Assembly (NCBI GenBank): GCA_944390195.1
Contig: CALXOZ010000004.1
Coordinates: forward strand, 57,359-121,358
Direction: 5' to 3'
DNA length: 64,000 nucleotides
From: an uncultured Alphaproteobacteria bacterium
GTDB taxonomy: Bacteria; Pseudomonadota; Alphaproteobacteria; CAAGCB01; CAG-977
This document shows, piece after piece, positions 19,974 to 29,371 of this stretch (its first letter is position 1; each line of letters begins with the position of its first letter). The position numbers and the translations under genes were made by a program. The notes beneath the pieces are model-generated. The model was not told the DNA's origin. It did no database searches and saw only the letters and a program-made list of their open reading frames with translations.

Positions 19974-20002
19974 CTTGTGAAAGAAAACGGACGACCTTAT
20001 AT
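19974..20002 (+). promoter_or_regulatory. RpoH (sigma-32) heat-shock promoter of clpB
   Basis: CTTG (19974-19977), 18 nt, then CTTATAT (19996-20002) fits the alphaproteobacterial RpoH pattern CTTG-N17/18-CYTATNT. It ends 33 bp before the clpB ATG. Confidence 0.7.
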
Positions 20003-20035
20003 CCAAAGAAGTGATTTTTTTTGCTAGAGGCGAAA

Positions 20036-22684
20036 ATGGATATAGAAAAGTTTACAGAACGAAGTCAAGGTTTTATTCAATCGGCGGAAGGTGTCGCCGA
20101 ACGTAATGACAATCAGTTTTTAACGCCGGAACATTTATTAAAAGTTCTTTTAGACGATAACGAAGGTTTATGTGCCGGACTGATAAAAGAGGCCGGCGGT
20201 GATTTGAAAAAGATTAAGAAAGAAACCGCCGATGCGATTTCCAAGTTGCCGAAAGTGTCTGGAAGCGGGGTTACTTGTTACCCCAACCAACAGTTCGGCA
20301 AGATTATGTCTCAGGCCGAAGACATAGCCCAAAAAGCCGGAGACGAATATGTAACGGTTGAACGTATTTTATTGGCGATGCTGGTTGTTCCGGATACGGA
20401 GGTTTACCGCATATTAACTCAAAACGGTTTGACCGCTGTCAAGATGAACGAGGCAATCGAGGAATTAAGACAGGGGCGGAAAGCGACTTCTGCTAATGCG
20501 GAAGGGAAATATAAAGCATTGAAGAAATTCACGCTTGATTATACGGCAAAAGCTAAAGAAGGAAAATTGGATCCGGTGATCGGTCGTGATGAGGAAATCA
20601 GGCGTACGATCCAAGTTTTATCGCGCAGAACGAAAAACAATCCCGTATTGATCGGCGAACCCGGTGTGGGAAAGACCGCTGTTGTCGAAGGACTGGCGTT
20701 ACGCATTGTGAACGGGGATGTTCCGGAAAGCCTGAAAAATAAAAGGCTGTTGGCATTGGATATGGGGGCTTTGATTGCCGGAGCCAAGTTTCGCGGAGAA
20801 TTTGAAGAACGTTTGAAATCCGTGCTGGAAGAAATTGAGGCGGCAAACGGTCAAATCATACTGTTCATTGATGAAATGCATACGATTGTCGGGGCGGGTG
20901 CCAGTGAAGGATCCATGGATGCTTCGAATTTATTGAAGCCTGCTTTGGCACGCGGAGACATGCACTGTGTCGGGGCGACGACATTGGATGAATATCGCAA
21001 GTATGTCGAAAAAGATGCTGCTTTAGCACGCCGTTTTCAACCTGTTTTCGTTGATGAACCCAGTGTTGAAGATACCGTTTCGATTTTACGCGGTATTAAA
21101 GAAAAATACGAATTGCATCATGGCGTTAAAATTTCAGACAGCGCTTTGGTTGCGGCGGCGACGTTGTCGAACCGTTACATTTCGGATCGTTTTTTGCCGG
21201 ATAAAGCAATAGATTTAATGGATGAAGCCGCTTCCCGTTTGCGTATGGAAGTTGATTCCAAACCGGAGGCTTTGGACGAAATCGATCGCCGCTTGATCCA
21301 GTTGAAAATAGAACGCGAAGCTTTGAAAAAGGAAACCGATGCAGCTTCTATTGAGCGCTTGGAAAAATTGGAAAAGGAAATTCGTGTTCTGGATGCGGAT
21401 TCGGCTCAAAAAACAGCGGAATGGCTTTCAAGCAAGAATGCTTTGGCAAGTGCGTCAAAGTTGCGTGAACAGCTTGATCTGGCTCGCATTGAGGTCGATA
21501 AGGCAATGCGTGAAGGTTTGTATGAACGGGCTGGAGAATTGCGCTATAAACAAATCCCGGAGCTGGAAAAAAAATTAAAACAAGCGGAAGCAATAGCGGC
21601 ATCCGCTCAAGTCAGTGCGCAAAAAAATGTGACAACGGAAATGATTGCCGCTGTCGTATCGCGTTGGACAGGCATTCCGGTTGATAAAATGCTGACGGGA
21701 GAACGTGAAAAATTATTGCATATGGAAGAACATATTAAAGCTCGCCTGATCGGACAGGATGAAGCTGTTAAAGCAGTTTCAAATGCTGTCAGACGTTCCC
21801 GTTCAGGATTGCAAGACCCGAACAGACCAATGGGATCGTTTTTATTCTTGGGTCCGACAGGGGTTGGTAAAACGGAATTGGCGCGTGCTCTCGCGGCCTT
21901 TTTATTCAATGACGAAACAGCCTTGTTACGCATAGATATGTCCGAATATATGGAAAAACATTCGGTCGCACGTTTGATGGGCGCCCCTCCGGGGTATGTC
22001 GGGTATGAAGAAGGTGGCGTATTGACAGAAGCGGTTCGCCGTCGTCCGTATCAAGTCATTTTATTTGATGAAATTGAAAAAGCCCATCCCGATGTGTTTA
22101 ACGTCCTTTTACAAGTTTTGGATGACGGTCGTTTAACGGACGGTCAGGGGCATACGGTGGACTTTAAAAATACGCTGATTATTTTGACTTCCAATTTGGG
22201 GGCGCAAATTTTGGCGGCTCAACCCGAAAATCAAGATGTCGAGGCCGTTCGTCCTCAAGTGATGGAAATCGTTCAGGCTTCGTTCAAGCCGGAATTTTTG
22301 AACCGGTTGGACGAGATCTTGTTGTTCCGGCGTTTGAGCCGTTTGGATATGACGGGTATTGTCCAAATACAGCTTGCACGGTTGGATAATCGTTTGTCGG
22401 AACGCCATATAAAACTGGATTTGGATGAAAAGGCGTTGAATTGGCTGGCGGATACGGGGTATGAACCGATGTACGGGGCAAGACCGTTGAAAAGGTTGAT
22501 CCAGCGGGAGTTGGAAAATCAGTTGGCAATGGCTATTTTGGACGGTCAAGTCAAAGATAATTCGGTTGTAAAGGTTCGTGTTGTTGACGATATGTTGAAA
22601 ATCGTCGGAGCGCAAGATGTTCCCGATGAAACGAGCAATATACAAGACGCCGAGTTTGAAGAAATTGATTCAACAAAGCAATAA
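20036..22684 (+). CDS. clpB: ATP-dependent disaggregase ClpB
   Basis: 882 residues from the ATG at 20036, which has AGAGG 5 nt upstream (an upstream in-frame TTG is less likely). Domains in order: N-terminal Clp repeat domain (1-145), AAA+ module 1 with GEPGVGKT and the [15 protein letters not shown]alker B, the coiled-coil M domain (about 400-530), and AAA+ module 2 with [13 protein letters not shown] and the pore/ADP loops, then the C-terminal D2-small domain. ClpB resolubilises aggregated protein with DnaK. The long middle domain separates it from ClpA. The upstream element is a heat-shock promoter and the terminator downstream is shared with the convergent gene. Confidence 0.98.
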   Translation: MDIEKFTERSQGFIQSAEGVAERNDNQFLTPEHLLKVLLDDNEGLCAGLIKEAGGDLKKIKKETADAISKLPKVSGSGVTCYPNQQFGKIMSQAEDIAQKAGDEYVTVERILLAMLVVPDTEVYRILTQNGLTAVKMNEAIEELRQGRKATSANAEGKYKALKKFTLDYTAKAKEGKLDPVIGRDEEIRRTIQVLSRRTKNNPVLIGEPGVGKTAVVEGLALRIVNGDVPESLKNKRLLALDMGALIAGAKFRGEFEERLKSVLEEIEAANGQIILFIDEMHTIVGAGASEGSMDASNLLKPALARGDMHCVGATTLDEYRKYVEKDAALARRFQPVFVDEPSVEDTVSILRGIKEKYELHHGVKISDSALVAAATLSNRYISDRFLPDKAIDLMDEAASRLRMEVDSKPEALDEIDRRLIQLKIEREALKKETDAASIERLEKLEKEIRVLDADSAQKTAEWLSSKNALASASKLREQLDLARIEVDKAMREGLYERAGELRYKQIPELEKKLKQAEAIAASAQVSAQKNVTTEMIAAVVSRWTGIPVDKMLTGEREKLLHMEEHIKARLIGQDEAVKAVSNAVRRSRSGLQDPNRPMGSFLFLGPTGVGKTELARALAAFLFNDETALLRIDMSEYMEKHSVARLMGAPPGYVGYEEGGVLTEAVRRRPYQVILFDEIEKAHPDVFNVLLQVLDDGRLTDGQGHTVDFKNTLIILTSNLGAQILAAQPENQDVEAVRPQVMEIVQASFKPEFLNRLDEILLFRRLSRLDMTGIVQIQLARLDNRLSERHIKLDLDEKALNWLADTGYEPMYGARPLKRLIQRELENQLAMAILDGQVKDNSVVKVRVVDDMLKIVGAQDVPDETSNIQDAEFEEIDSTKQ

Positions 22685-22700
22685 TCGTTAAAAAAGAGGG

Positions 22701-22736
22701 AAAGGGCGGTTTAATAACCGTCCTTTTCTTTTTTCA
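22701..22736. terminator. Bidirectional terminator between clpB and the convergent lipoprotein gene
   Basis: An 11-bp stem AAAGGGCGGTT / AACCGTCCTTT (one G-U pair) is followed by T-rich runs on both strands. The stop codon of the minus-strand gene lies in the loop and its last codons form one arm. Confidence 0.85.
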
Positions 22737-23958
22737 ATTCCTTTATATCTTCGTTGGAAAAACGCATTCCCGTTAGTAAACACAATTCAACCAAACCGAT
22801 GTTTGTTTTCGGGATATGGATACCGAATAAAGAAGCACCCGCGAAACGTTTAAAATCTTGTGAATGCATAATCCGTCCCGGTCCCAAAGCGATCCATGTT
22901 TGATTTGGTAACAATGTGTATTTTAAAGAACTGTAATATTCCAGTTGGCTTCGCCCCAAGGCGGTTTGTTCCAAACGTGCATAATCTCCGGTTTTCCCTG
23001 TTAAAATCAAAGAGGCTTCAACCAAGCCCAAAGATAAAGCGCAGCTGTTGATCATCGTATCATGTTGTGTATACATTTTTTTGATGATTTGAGTCGTTTG
23101 GCGAGCGGCAAAATCGGCAAAGGAAATATTTTTGGTTACCTGATAACGTTGATTTGCGGCGATCATGTCCCATGTATAATCTTCGACTTCGTCCATATAA
23201 CGCGGCAATGTAAGGAAATAAGAATCGATTTGTGTTAAAAGTTGTGCGATTTCAGTATCCTTAGGATGAATTTGATTGTAAATGGCGAAAGCTTGCCAGA
23301 TATAAGGCATGAACGGGTTGTCTTCCGATGGATTTTCGATTGCTTTTTTAGCATGATAGATCAAAGCTTTTTTCCATTCTTCCCGTTTTTTTGCAAAAGA
23401 ATTATCACTGGTCGCACTCCAGTAGGATATTTCGGTCATTAATGCAAAAGCCGTTGCCGAAATTTCTGCTTGCAAACGCATTTGACGCAATTCTTCGGAT
23501 GTTTTCCGTGTTTGTATTGTGGAAATGCCGCTTTTACTATAATAAAAAGAAATGAGTTGACCGGGCATGTCGTTATGAGAGACGGAAGCGGAAATATAAC
23601 CGTTTAAAGCTTTTAAAGCCGTGGAAAGAACGATGGAGGCTTGTTGGGTATCAATATTGTTTCTAACTAAAAAGATATAATATTGCATTAAAGTGTAACC
23701 GGCGCGGGCTTGATGAATGATATTGTCCCAATAAGTATAGTTTCCGGTAATGAAGTCGTATTCATATTTGAAAAAACCATCGGACTGTTGTTGATTGATC
23801 AGGAAATGAGCCGATAATGAAATATAATCCAACACTTTTTCCGGTTGTTGCAAAGAAGAGGGGGCTATAACTTCATTTGTTTGTTTTTTTTCTTTCAAGC
23901 ATGCGGATGTCATTAAAGCCATAAGACAAAACAAGCCGACGGAAATTTTACGGATCAT
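22711..23958 (-). CDS. Lipoprotein of unknown function, probable alpha/alpha-toroid fold
   Basis: 415 residues with a lipoprotein signal ending LMTSAC (Cys20). The mature protein is almost entirely helical, with a spacing of paired amphipathic helices and aromatic patches that suggests an (alpha/alpha) barrel like those of polysaccharide-active enzymes and epimerases: QQSDGFFKYEYDF near 77, then HQARAGYTLMQYY, and MINSCALSLGLVEASLILTG near 305. I could not name a family and see no certain catalytic residues. It is a single gene, convergent with clpB and divergent from the LPS run at 24105. Confidence 0.72.
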   Translation of the reverse strand: MIRKISVGLFCLMALMTSACLKEKKQTNEVIAPSSLQQPEKVLDYISLSAHFLINQQQSDGFFKYEYDFITGNYTYWDNIIHQARAGYTLMQYYIFLVRNNIDTQQASIVLSTALKALNGYISASVSHNDMPGQLISFYYSKSGISTIQTRKTSEELRQMRLQAEISATAFALMTEISYWSATSDNSFAKKREEWKKALIYHAKKAIENPSEDNPFMPYIWQAFAIYNQIHPKDTEIAQLLTQIDSYFLTLPRYMDEVEDYTWDMIAANQRYQVTKNISFADFAARQTTQIIKKMYTQHDTMINSCALSLGLVEASLILTGKTGDYARLEQTALGRSQLEYYSSLKYTLLPNQTWIALGPGRIMHSQDFKRFAGASLFGIHIPKTNIGLVELCLLTGMRFSNEDIKELKKEKDGY

Positions 23959-24104
23959 CCTTTTTACCCTTTTATCAGTCCAACTCCAGTGTAAAAGGGA
24001 TTAAGATAAAGTCAAAAGAAAATAATATTTTTTGATTAACTCTTGTTAATAGATTCATAGTAAGTTAAAAAGAAATCGAACCATAACCGGAAAAGATCAA
24101 GTCG

Positions 24105-24833
24105 ATGCGTAAAAAAATACGAATATTCAAAGGAATTGGAAAAAATTCATTTGTTCAAACGACAATAGGCTGGTTGTTGTATTTTTATGTATGGTTCGTT
24201 TATAAGACTTCCAGTTGGTCGATGTACGGTTTGAAGGAAGAATACATCACTGGCGATTTTTCATATTTGATTACATTCTGGCATGGACGATCAATGTCGG
24301 ATATGTTTTTGGTTTTGCAACAAAAAATGCAAAAACAAGTATCTGTTTTAATTTCTTTGCACCGTGACGGGCGAATTATGGCTTCGGCGATGACAGGGTT
24401 GGGATTGAAAACGATCAACGGTTCTTCAAAACAAGGCGGAATTGCGGCGGCATTGGAAATTTTGCGGACGTTAAACAACCCCGGACAAGTTATTGCGTTA
24501 TCTCCGGACGGTCGCAAACCCGGTTATAAAATGACAGACGGTTTGATTTTGCTGGCGAAAAAATCAAAAAAACCGATTGTATTGTCAGCCTATTCCGTAA
24601 AAAGAGGGAAAATATTAAAAACGTGGGATAAATTTTTAATTCCTTTTCCTTTTAACAAAGGTATTATTGTTTTCAGTGAACCGATCTATATTCCTTCGGA
24701 TATAGATCGTGATGGTGTACAATATTGGAAAAAAGTTTTGGAAGACCGGCTGATTGATTTGACGCAAAAAGCCGATGTGATGGCAGACTTGGGAAATCGG
24801 ATCCCTTTGCAAGAAGAAGGAATAAAAAAATGA
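24105..24833 (+). CDS. DUF374 lysophospholipid-acyltransferase-like protein
   Basis: 242 residues. One N-terminal hydrophobic segment (about 17-33) is followed by an acyltransferase-like domain: FWHGRSMSDMF near 63, ISLHRDGRIMASAM near 87, and the Pro/Gly block VIALSPDGRKPGYKM near 131. The family is usually located, as here, directly before waaA in Alphaproteobacteria and is thought to act in envelope lipid synthesis; its substrate is not established. The stop overlaps the waaA start by 4 nt. Confidence 0.85.
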   Translation: MRKKIRIFKGIGKNSFVQTTIGWLLYFYVWFVYKTSSWSMYGLKEEYITGDFSYLITFWHGRSMSDMFLVLQQKMQKQVSVLISLHRDGRIMASAMTGLGLKTINGSSKQGGIAAALEILRTLNNPGQVIALSPDGRKPGYKMTDGLILLAKKSKKPIVLSAYSVKRGKILKTWDKFLIPFPFNKGIIVFSEPIYIPSDIDRDGVQYWKKVLEDRLIDLTQKADVMADLGNRIPLQEEGIKK

Positions 24834-26095
24834 ATTTAATGTCGGTATCTTTATATCGGTCAATGACATGCTTGGGATATCCCTTGATCGCGGCATATCT
24901 GGGGGTTCGTAAGGCGCGCGGTAAAGAAGACTTGGATCGTTTTGCAGAACGTTTGGGATACGCTTCATTACCTCGTCCGGAAGGCAGATTGGTTTGGATG
25001 CACGGGGCAAGTGTCGGGGAAACGCTGTCAATGTTGCCATTGATTTCAAAAATTCAAGAACTTTATCCCGATGTGAACATTCTTGTAACGTCGGGAACCG
25101 TTACATCCGCCCAATTGATGGGAAAGCGGCTGACAGGAAAGGCGTTTCATCAATATGTTCCCGTTGATTGTATGCGTCATGTTACGCGCTTTGTCGATTA
25201 TTGGAAGCCGGATTTGGTTTTATGGTTGGAATCGGAATTTTGGCCGAATATATTGTCCGTGATTTCAAAAAGAAAAATTCCTTTGGTTTTGATTAATGGG
25301 CGTGTTTCAGACCGTTCTTTTCGACGTTGGAAAAAAATGCCGGGCTTTAGTCGGCAAATTCAAGAAATGTTCGTTAAATCGTTCGGTCAAACTCAAGAAG
25401 ACGCAAATCGTTTGCAACAGTTGGGGGCAAAAGATCCCCAGTGTGTCGGCAATATCAAATTCGCATCGGCTCCTTTACCCGTTGATCCGGAAGAATTAAA
25501 ACGGATGCAGACTCAGATCGGTTCAAGACCGTGTTGGACAGCAGGCAGTACTCACGGAGGGGAAGAGGAAATCATTGCCCGTGTTCATAAAAAGGTTAAA
25601 GAAAAAATCCCCGATATTTTAACAGTTATTGCTCCTCGACATCCGAAGCGCGGTGATGAAGTCGAAGAAATTTTTAAAAAGGCCGGATTGAAGGTGGCGC
25701 GACGTTCGCGCAAAGAGGATATTTCAGCTGACACAGATGTTTATCTTGCGGATACAATCGGCGAAATGGGGTTATTTTACCGGTTGGGCTCAGTTGCTTT
25801 TGTCGGAGGGTCTTTGATCGCGTTTGGGGGTCAAAATATTATAGAACCGGCACGTTTGGGAAAAGCTGTTTTGTGCGGTCAATATATGATGAATTTTCGT
25901 GAAATAGTTTCTCGGGCGAAACAAGCAGACGCTTTGTTTGTCGTAAACAATGAAGATGAAATGGCTCAGGTGTTGACGGATTTGTTGACCGATGATGCTT
26001 TGCTTGCTAAAAAACAAGAAAATGCGCAGGCTTTTGCAACTGCTGAATCAAACGTATTGGATCGGTTGATGCCCCTGTTGGCAGAGTATTTTTAA
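24830..26095 (+). CDS. waaA: 3-deoxy-D-manno-octulosonic acid (Kdo) transferase
   Basis: 421 residues, GT-B glycosyltransferase of family GT30. The N-terminal half carries WMHGASVGETLSMLPLI, and the C-terminal half the nucleotide-binding region AFVGGSLIAFGGQNIIEPA with conserved His/Glu. WaaA adds one or more Kdo sugars from CMP-Kdo to lipid IVA. The gene overlaps the acyltransferase before it (ATGA) and is followed 18 bp later by lpxK, so lipid A core assembly is encoded as a unit. Complete. Confidence 0.95.
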   Translation: MNLMSVSLYRSMTCLGYPLIAAYLGVRKARGKEDLDRFAERLGYASLPRPEGRLVWMHGASVGETLSMLPLISKIQELYPDVNILVTSGTVTSAQLMGKRLTGKAFHQYVPVDCMRHVTRFVDYWKPDLVLWLESEFWPNILSVISKRKIPLVLINGRVSDRSFRRWKKMPGFSRQIQEMFVKSFGQTQEDANRLQQLGAKDPQCVGNIKFASAPLPVDPEELKRMQTQIGSRPCWTAGSTHGGEEEIIARVHKKVKEKIPDILTVIAPRHPKRGDEVEEIFKKAGLKVARRSRKEDISADTDVYLADTIGEMGLFYRLGSVAFVGGSLIAFGGQNIIEPARLGKAVLCGQYMMNFREIVSRAKQADALFVVNNEDEMAQVLTDLLTDDALLAKKQENAQAFATAESNVLDRLMPLLAEYF

Positions 26096-26119
26096 GAAAA
26101 GCGAAAGGATAAAGTGGTT

Positions 26120-27109
26120 ATGCCGTTAAGATCTCCGGATTTTTGGCAGAAAGAAGATAATTTTTTTAGTAAATTGTTATCTCCGTTGGGGCGTGTGTAT
26201 GCGTCGGTTTTGCATTGGAAGTTGAAAAAAGCGAAACCATACCGTGCGAAAATCCCCGTTGTGTGTGTCGGCAATTTGATTATGGGAGGTGTCGGCAAGA
26301 CGCCTTTAGCCATGTCAATCGGTGAATATTTTAAGATGCGCGGGTTGCGCCCTGTTTTTTTAACTCGCGGGTACGGTGGAGGATTGAGTAATATTTTAGT
26401 CGATTTGACAAAACATACGCCTAAAGAAACCGGAGATGAGGCGTTGCTATTAGCCAGAGTGGCTCCGACAATCGTTGATTCAGACCGTGTGCGCGGGGCG
26501 AAGATGGCAGAAAAAATAGGGGCGGATGTTATCATCATGGATGACGGTTTTCAAAACCCGCAATTGGTCAAGGATCTTTCTTTCGCTGTTTTTGACGGGC
26601 GTTACGGTTTCGGGAATGGGAAAGTTTTTCCGGCGGGACCTTTGCGTGAACCTGTGGAAGAGGGGTTGAAAAGAGCCGATGCGTTTATTGTTGTCGGGCA
26701 TGACAAGGCCGGTATAAAAGAATGGGTGTCCAAACGTTTTGATAAATTGTTTTGCATCGGGACGCACATTGAACAAGATGTCGCAAAAACGACACAATTA
26801 AGCGGGAAAAAAATATTAGCCTTTGCGGGAATAGGTTTTCCGGACAAGTTCTTTGATATGCTTAGACAGTATGGATGCGAAGTTGTGGATACACAAGCGT
26901 TTTCAGATCATTACCCGTATACCGATGAAGATATGACGGATCTGATCGCCAGAGCGAACAGACAAGAGGCTGTTCTTGTAACGACTGCAAAAGACGGGGT
27001 TCGTATTGATGCCCGCTTTTTACCTCATATCCATATTGTAGATGCTTATATGGTTTGGGATACACCGGATATTATGAGGGAACTATTAACGGATTTACAT
27101 AAAAAATAA
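26120..27109 (+). CDS. lpxK: Tetraacyldisaccharide 4'-kinase
   Basis: 329 residues from the ATG at 26120, 10 nt after AAGGAT; a GTG two codons upstream is also in frame. The P-loop is GNLIMGGVGKTPLAM near 52-66, and the family motifs FLTRGYGG, DEALLLA and VIIMDDGFQNPQL follow. LpxK phosphorylates the 4' position of tetraacyldisaccharide 1-phosphate to form lipid IVA, the acceptor for WaaA encoded upstream. Membrane associated through the N-terminal region. Confidence 0.94.
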   Translation: MPLRSPDFWQKEDNFFSKLLSPLGRVYASVLHWKLKKAKPYRAKIPVVCVGNLIMGGVGKTPLAMSIGEYFKMRGLRPVFLTRGYGGGLSNILVDLTKHTPKETGDEALLLARVAPTIVDSDRVRGAKMAEKIGADVIIMDDGFQNPQLVKDLSFAVFDGRYGFGNGKVFPAGPLREPVEEGLKRADAFIVVGHDKAGIKEWVSKRFDKLFCIGTHIEQDVAKTTQLSGKKILAFAGIGFPDKFFDMLRQYGCEVVDTQAFSDHYPYTDEDMTDLIARANRQEAVLVTTAKDGVRIDARFLPHIHIVDAYMVWDTPDIMRELLTDLHKK

Positions 27110-27121
27110 GCAGTTGTTATC

Positions 27122-28147
27122 GTGGCAAGATCTTTAAAAAGAAAAGTAAAAAGAATAATTTATTTATGTACGCGCTATCCGTTGGAATTGATTGGCGCCG
27201 TCTTTTTTTGTTTGTTTTTCCGTCTTATGCCTTTGGATTTTGCTTCTTGGATCGGCGGCTTTTTAGGGCGCCATATCGGTCCGCATTTGAAAATATCGTG
27301 GGTGGCGCGTTATAATTTGATGAAAGCTTTTCCTGAAAAGTCGACCGCTCAGATAGATGCCATCGTTGTCGATATGTGGGACAATCTGGTTCGTACATTT
27401 GTGGAATACCCCCATTTGCGCCAGATGTCGACGGATTATGAAAACCGTATAGAGTTTGTTCATTTCGATCGTTGTGAAGCTGTCCGTGATGACGGTCAAG
27501 CCGGAATTTTATTTTCGGCTCATATTGGTAATTGGGAAATATCTTCAATTATCGGGAATAAACTTGGAATGCCGTTGCATCGTGTGTACCGGTCTGCGAA
27601 TAATCCGTATGTGGAATGGTTGTTCCGTTATTTTCGTCAGAAGATCCCAGGTGTTTTAGTTCCCAAAGGTATGCGCGGTTTTCGTCAAATTGTTGATTTG
27701 ATGCGTAAAAAAGGACATTTCGCTTTATTGATCGACCAAAAGATGAATGAAGGGATCCCAGTCGATTTTTTCGGTCATCCCGTTATGGCTGCTCCATCTT
27801 TGGCTTCTTTGGTTTTAAAGCATGATTATCCTGCGCTACCGATTCGTTCGCAACGTTTGAAAGGGGCTCATTTCCGTGTAACGGCGGAAGAACCTTTAAC
27901 AATACGGAAAACAGGAAATAACGCCAGAGATACACAGCTGTTCATGCAAGAGGCTTATCATATTTTGGAAAGATGGATCAAAGAAGATCCGGGACAATGG
28001 TTGTGGGTTCATAAGCGTTGGCCGGATTCAACGTATATGTGGAAAAAGCTTTATGAGCAACGCCGGTTATGGAAAAAAGGGATAAAACCGCCTGATGTTT
28101 TTGATGTTGCAATAAACGACGGTGATAAAATTGAAACCGAAGTATAA
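27122..28147 (+). CDS. lpxL: Lipid A biosynthesis acyltransferase, LpxL/HtrB family
   Basis: 341 residues starting at GTG. An N-terminal membrane helix (about 21-38) anchors the catalytic domain, whose active-site box is HIGNWE (HX4D/E type) near 134-139. LLIDQKMNEGIPVDFFG near 201-217 and the terminal block PGQWLWVHKRWP are family landmarks. It adds a secondary acyl chain to Kdo2-lipid IVA. Located 12 bp after lpxK and last in the LPS run. Whether the preferred chain is laurate cannot be read from the sequence. Confidence 0.9.
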   Translation: MARSLKRKVKRIIYLCTRYPLELIGAVFFCLFFRLMPLDFASWIGGFLGRHIGPHLKISWVARYNLMKAFPEKSTAQIDAIVVDMWDNLVRTFVEYPHLRQMSTDYENRIEFVHFDRCEAVRDDGQAGILFSAHIGNWEISSIIGNKLGMPLHRVYRSANNPYVEWLFRYFRQKIPGVLVPKGMRGFRQIVDLMRKKGHFALLIDQKMNEGIPVDFFGHPVMAAPSLASLVLKHDYPALPIRSQRLKGAHFRVTAEEPLTIRKTGNNARDTQLFMQEAYHILERWIKEDPGQWLWVHKRWPDSTYMWKKLYEQRRLWKKGIKPPDVFDVAINDGDKIETEV

Positions 28148-28154
28148 AAAATCT

Positions 28155-28182
28155 TTGACCTAATGGTGTAAGTGGTTAAAAA
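28155..28182 (+). promoter_or_regulatory. Candidate promoter for xseB-ispA-dxs-tlyA
   Basis: TTGACC (28155-28160), 16 bp, TAAAAA (28177-28182). It lies 40 bp before the xseB start. Good -35, AT-rich but imperfect -10. Confidence 0.35.
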
Positions 28183-28221
28183 TAAAAAAATAATTTTTTG
28201 ATTTTTTTACAAGGGGAAAAA

Positions 28222-28476
28222 ATGGGCGAAAAGCAGTTATCCGAAGAGATATCCCGTATGAGCTTTGAAGAGGCTCTGGAAGCGTTGGACAATATTGTCC
28301 GTCAGTTGGAAACCGGAAAGGTGAAACTGGATGATGCGATAAATTTTTATGAACGGGGAATGTTGTTACGCCAGCATTGTGAAAAGAAATTATCCGCCGC
28401 CCGTTTGAAGATGGACCAGATTACGGTTTCTTTGGAAGGTGAAGCCGTAGGGGTTACCCCGGTTGCTATGGAGTGA
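28222..28476 (+). CDS. xseB: Exodeoxyribonuclease VII small subunit
   Basis: 84 residues from the ATG at 28222, which has AAGGGG 6 nt upstream. The signature MSFEEALEALDNIVRQLETG and the helix pair ending YERGMLLRQHCEKKL are the whole XseB fold. It forms a complex with XseA to degrade single-stranded DNA. Placement before ispA and dxs is a widespread arrangement in proteobacteria. xseA is not in the window. Confidence 0.94.
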   Translation: MGEKQLSEEISRMSFEEALEALDNIVRQLETGKVKLDDAINFYERGMLLRQHCEKKLSAARLKMDQITVSLEGEAVGVTPVAME

Positions 28477-28480
28477 AACG

Positions 28481-29371
28481 ATGCCGAATTTATCTGTTGC
28501 CCTTAAAGAAACAGCGAATGAAGTGAAAACCGAGCTTGACCGGCTTTTGCCGGTGCCAAATACGCCCGAACGCCGTGTGATTGAGGCGATGCGTTATTCG
28601 GTTCTAGCCTCTGGAAAATGTCTTCGCCCTTTTTTAGTGTTGCAAAGTGCAAATTTGTTCAATGTTGAAAAAGAGCGGGCTTTGCGTGTAGCTGTCGCAT
28701 TGGAAATGGTGCATTGTTATTCGTTGATACATGATGATTTGCCGGCAATGGATAATGATAATATGCGTCGGGGGCAATTGACCTGTCATATCAAATTTGA
28801 TGAAGCGACAGCTATTTTAGCCGGAGACGCATTGTTAACGCGCGCTTTTGGAATAATAGCCGCTGATGATTGTTTGTTTGAACCGAGCATACGTTGTCAA
28901 TTAATTGCGGAATTGTCCAAAGCCGCCGGTATGAACGGTATGATAGGCGGGCAAATGCTGGATATATTAGCGGAACATATGGATGATATGGACATGCCGG
29001 GTATTATCCGTTTGCAACAAATGAAAACGGGGCGTTTGTTTTCTTTTGCTTGCGAAGCGGGGGCAATTATGGGAAAAGCTTCCTATGACAAACGCCAAAT
29101 ACTGAAAGATTATGCACGCGATATCGGTTTGGCTTTCCAGATAACGGACGATATTTTAGACATGGAAGGAGATGCCGATGCCATGGGAAAAGCCGTTCGC
29201 AAAGACTTGGATGCCCATAAAGCGACGTTCATATCGTTACTGGGGTTGGAAAAAGCAAAAGAACAGGCGGACGCTTTGTCTTATCAGGCGATAGCGTCTT
29301 TGGAAAGTTTTGATGATAAAGCCGATTTGTTGCGGGAATTGGCTCGTTATATTGTGGAACGTCATTCATGA
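28481..29371 (+). CDS. ispA: Polyprenyl diphosphate synthase (farnesyl/geranylgeranyl type)
   Basis: 296 residues from the ATG at 28481, with GGAG 8 nt upstream. Two Asp-rich motifs bind Mg2+-diphosphate: [14 protein letters not shown] near 85 and DDILD near 225. The residues before the first motif ([14 protein letters not shown]) include small/aromatic positions typical of short-chain (C15) synthases. It condenses IPP with DMAPP/GPP. It overlaps dxs by 4 nt, linking precursor supply and chain elongation. Confidence 0.94.
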   Translation: MPNLSVALKETANEVKTELDRLLPVPNTPERRVIEAMRYSVLASGKCLRPFLVLQSANLFNVEKERALRVAVALEMVHCYSLIHDDLPAMDNDNMRRGQLTCHIKFDEATAILAGDALLTRAFGIIAADDCLFEPSIRCQLIAELSKAAGMNGMIGGQMLDILAEHMDDMDMPGIIRLQQMKTGRLFSFACEAGAIMGKASYDKRQILKDYARDIGLAFQITDDILDMEGDADAMGKAVRKDLDAHKATFISLLGLEKAKEQADALSYQAIASLESFDDKADLLRELARYIVERHS

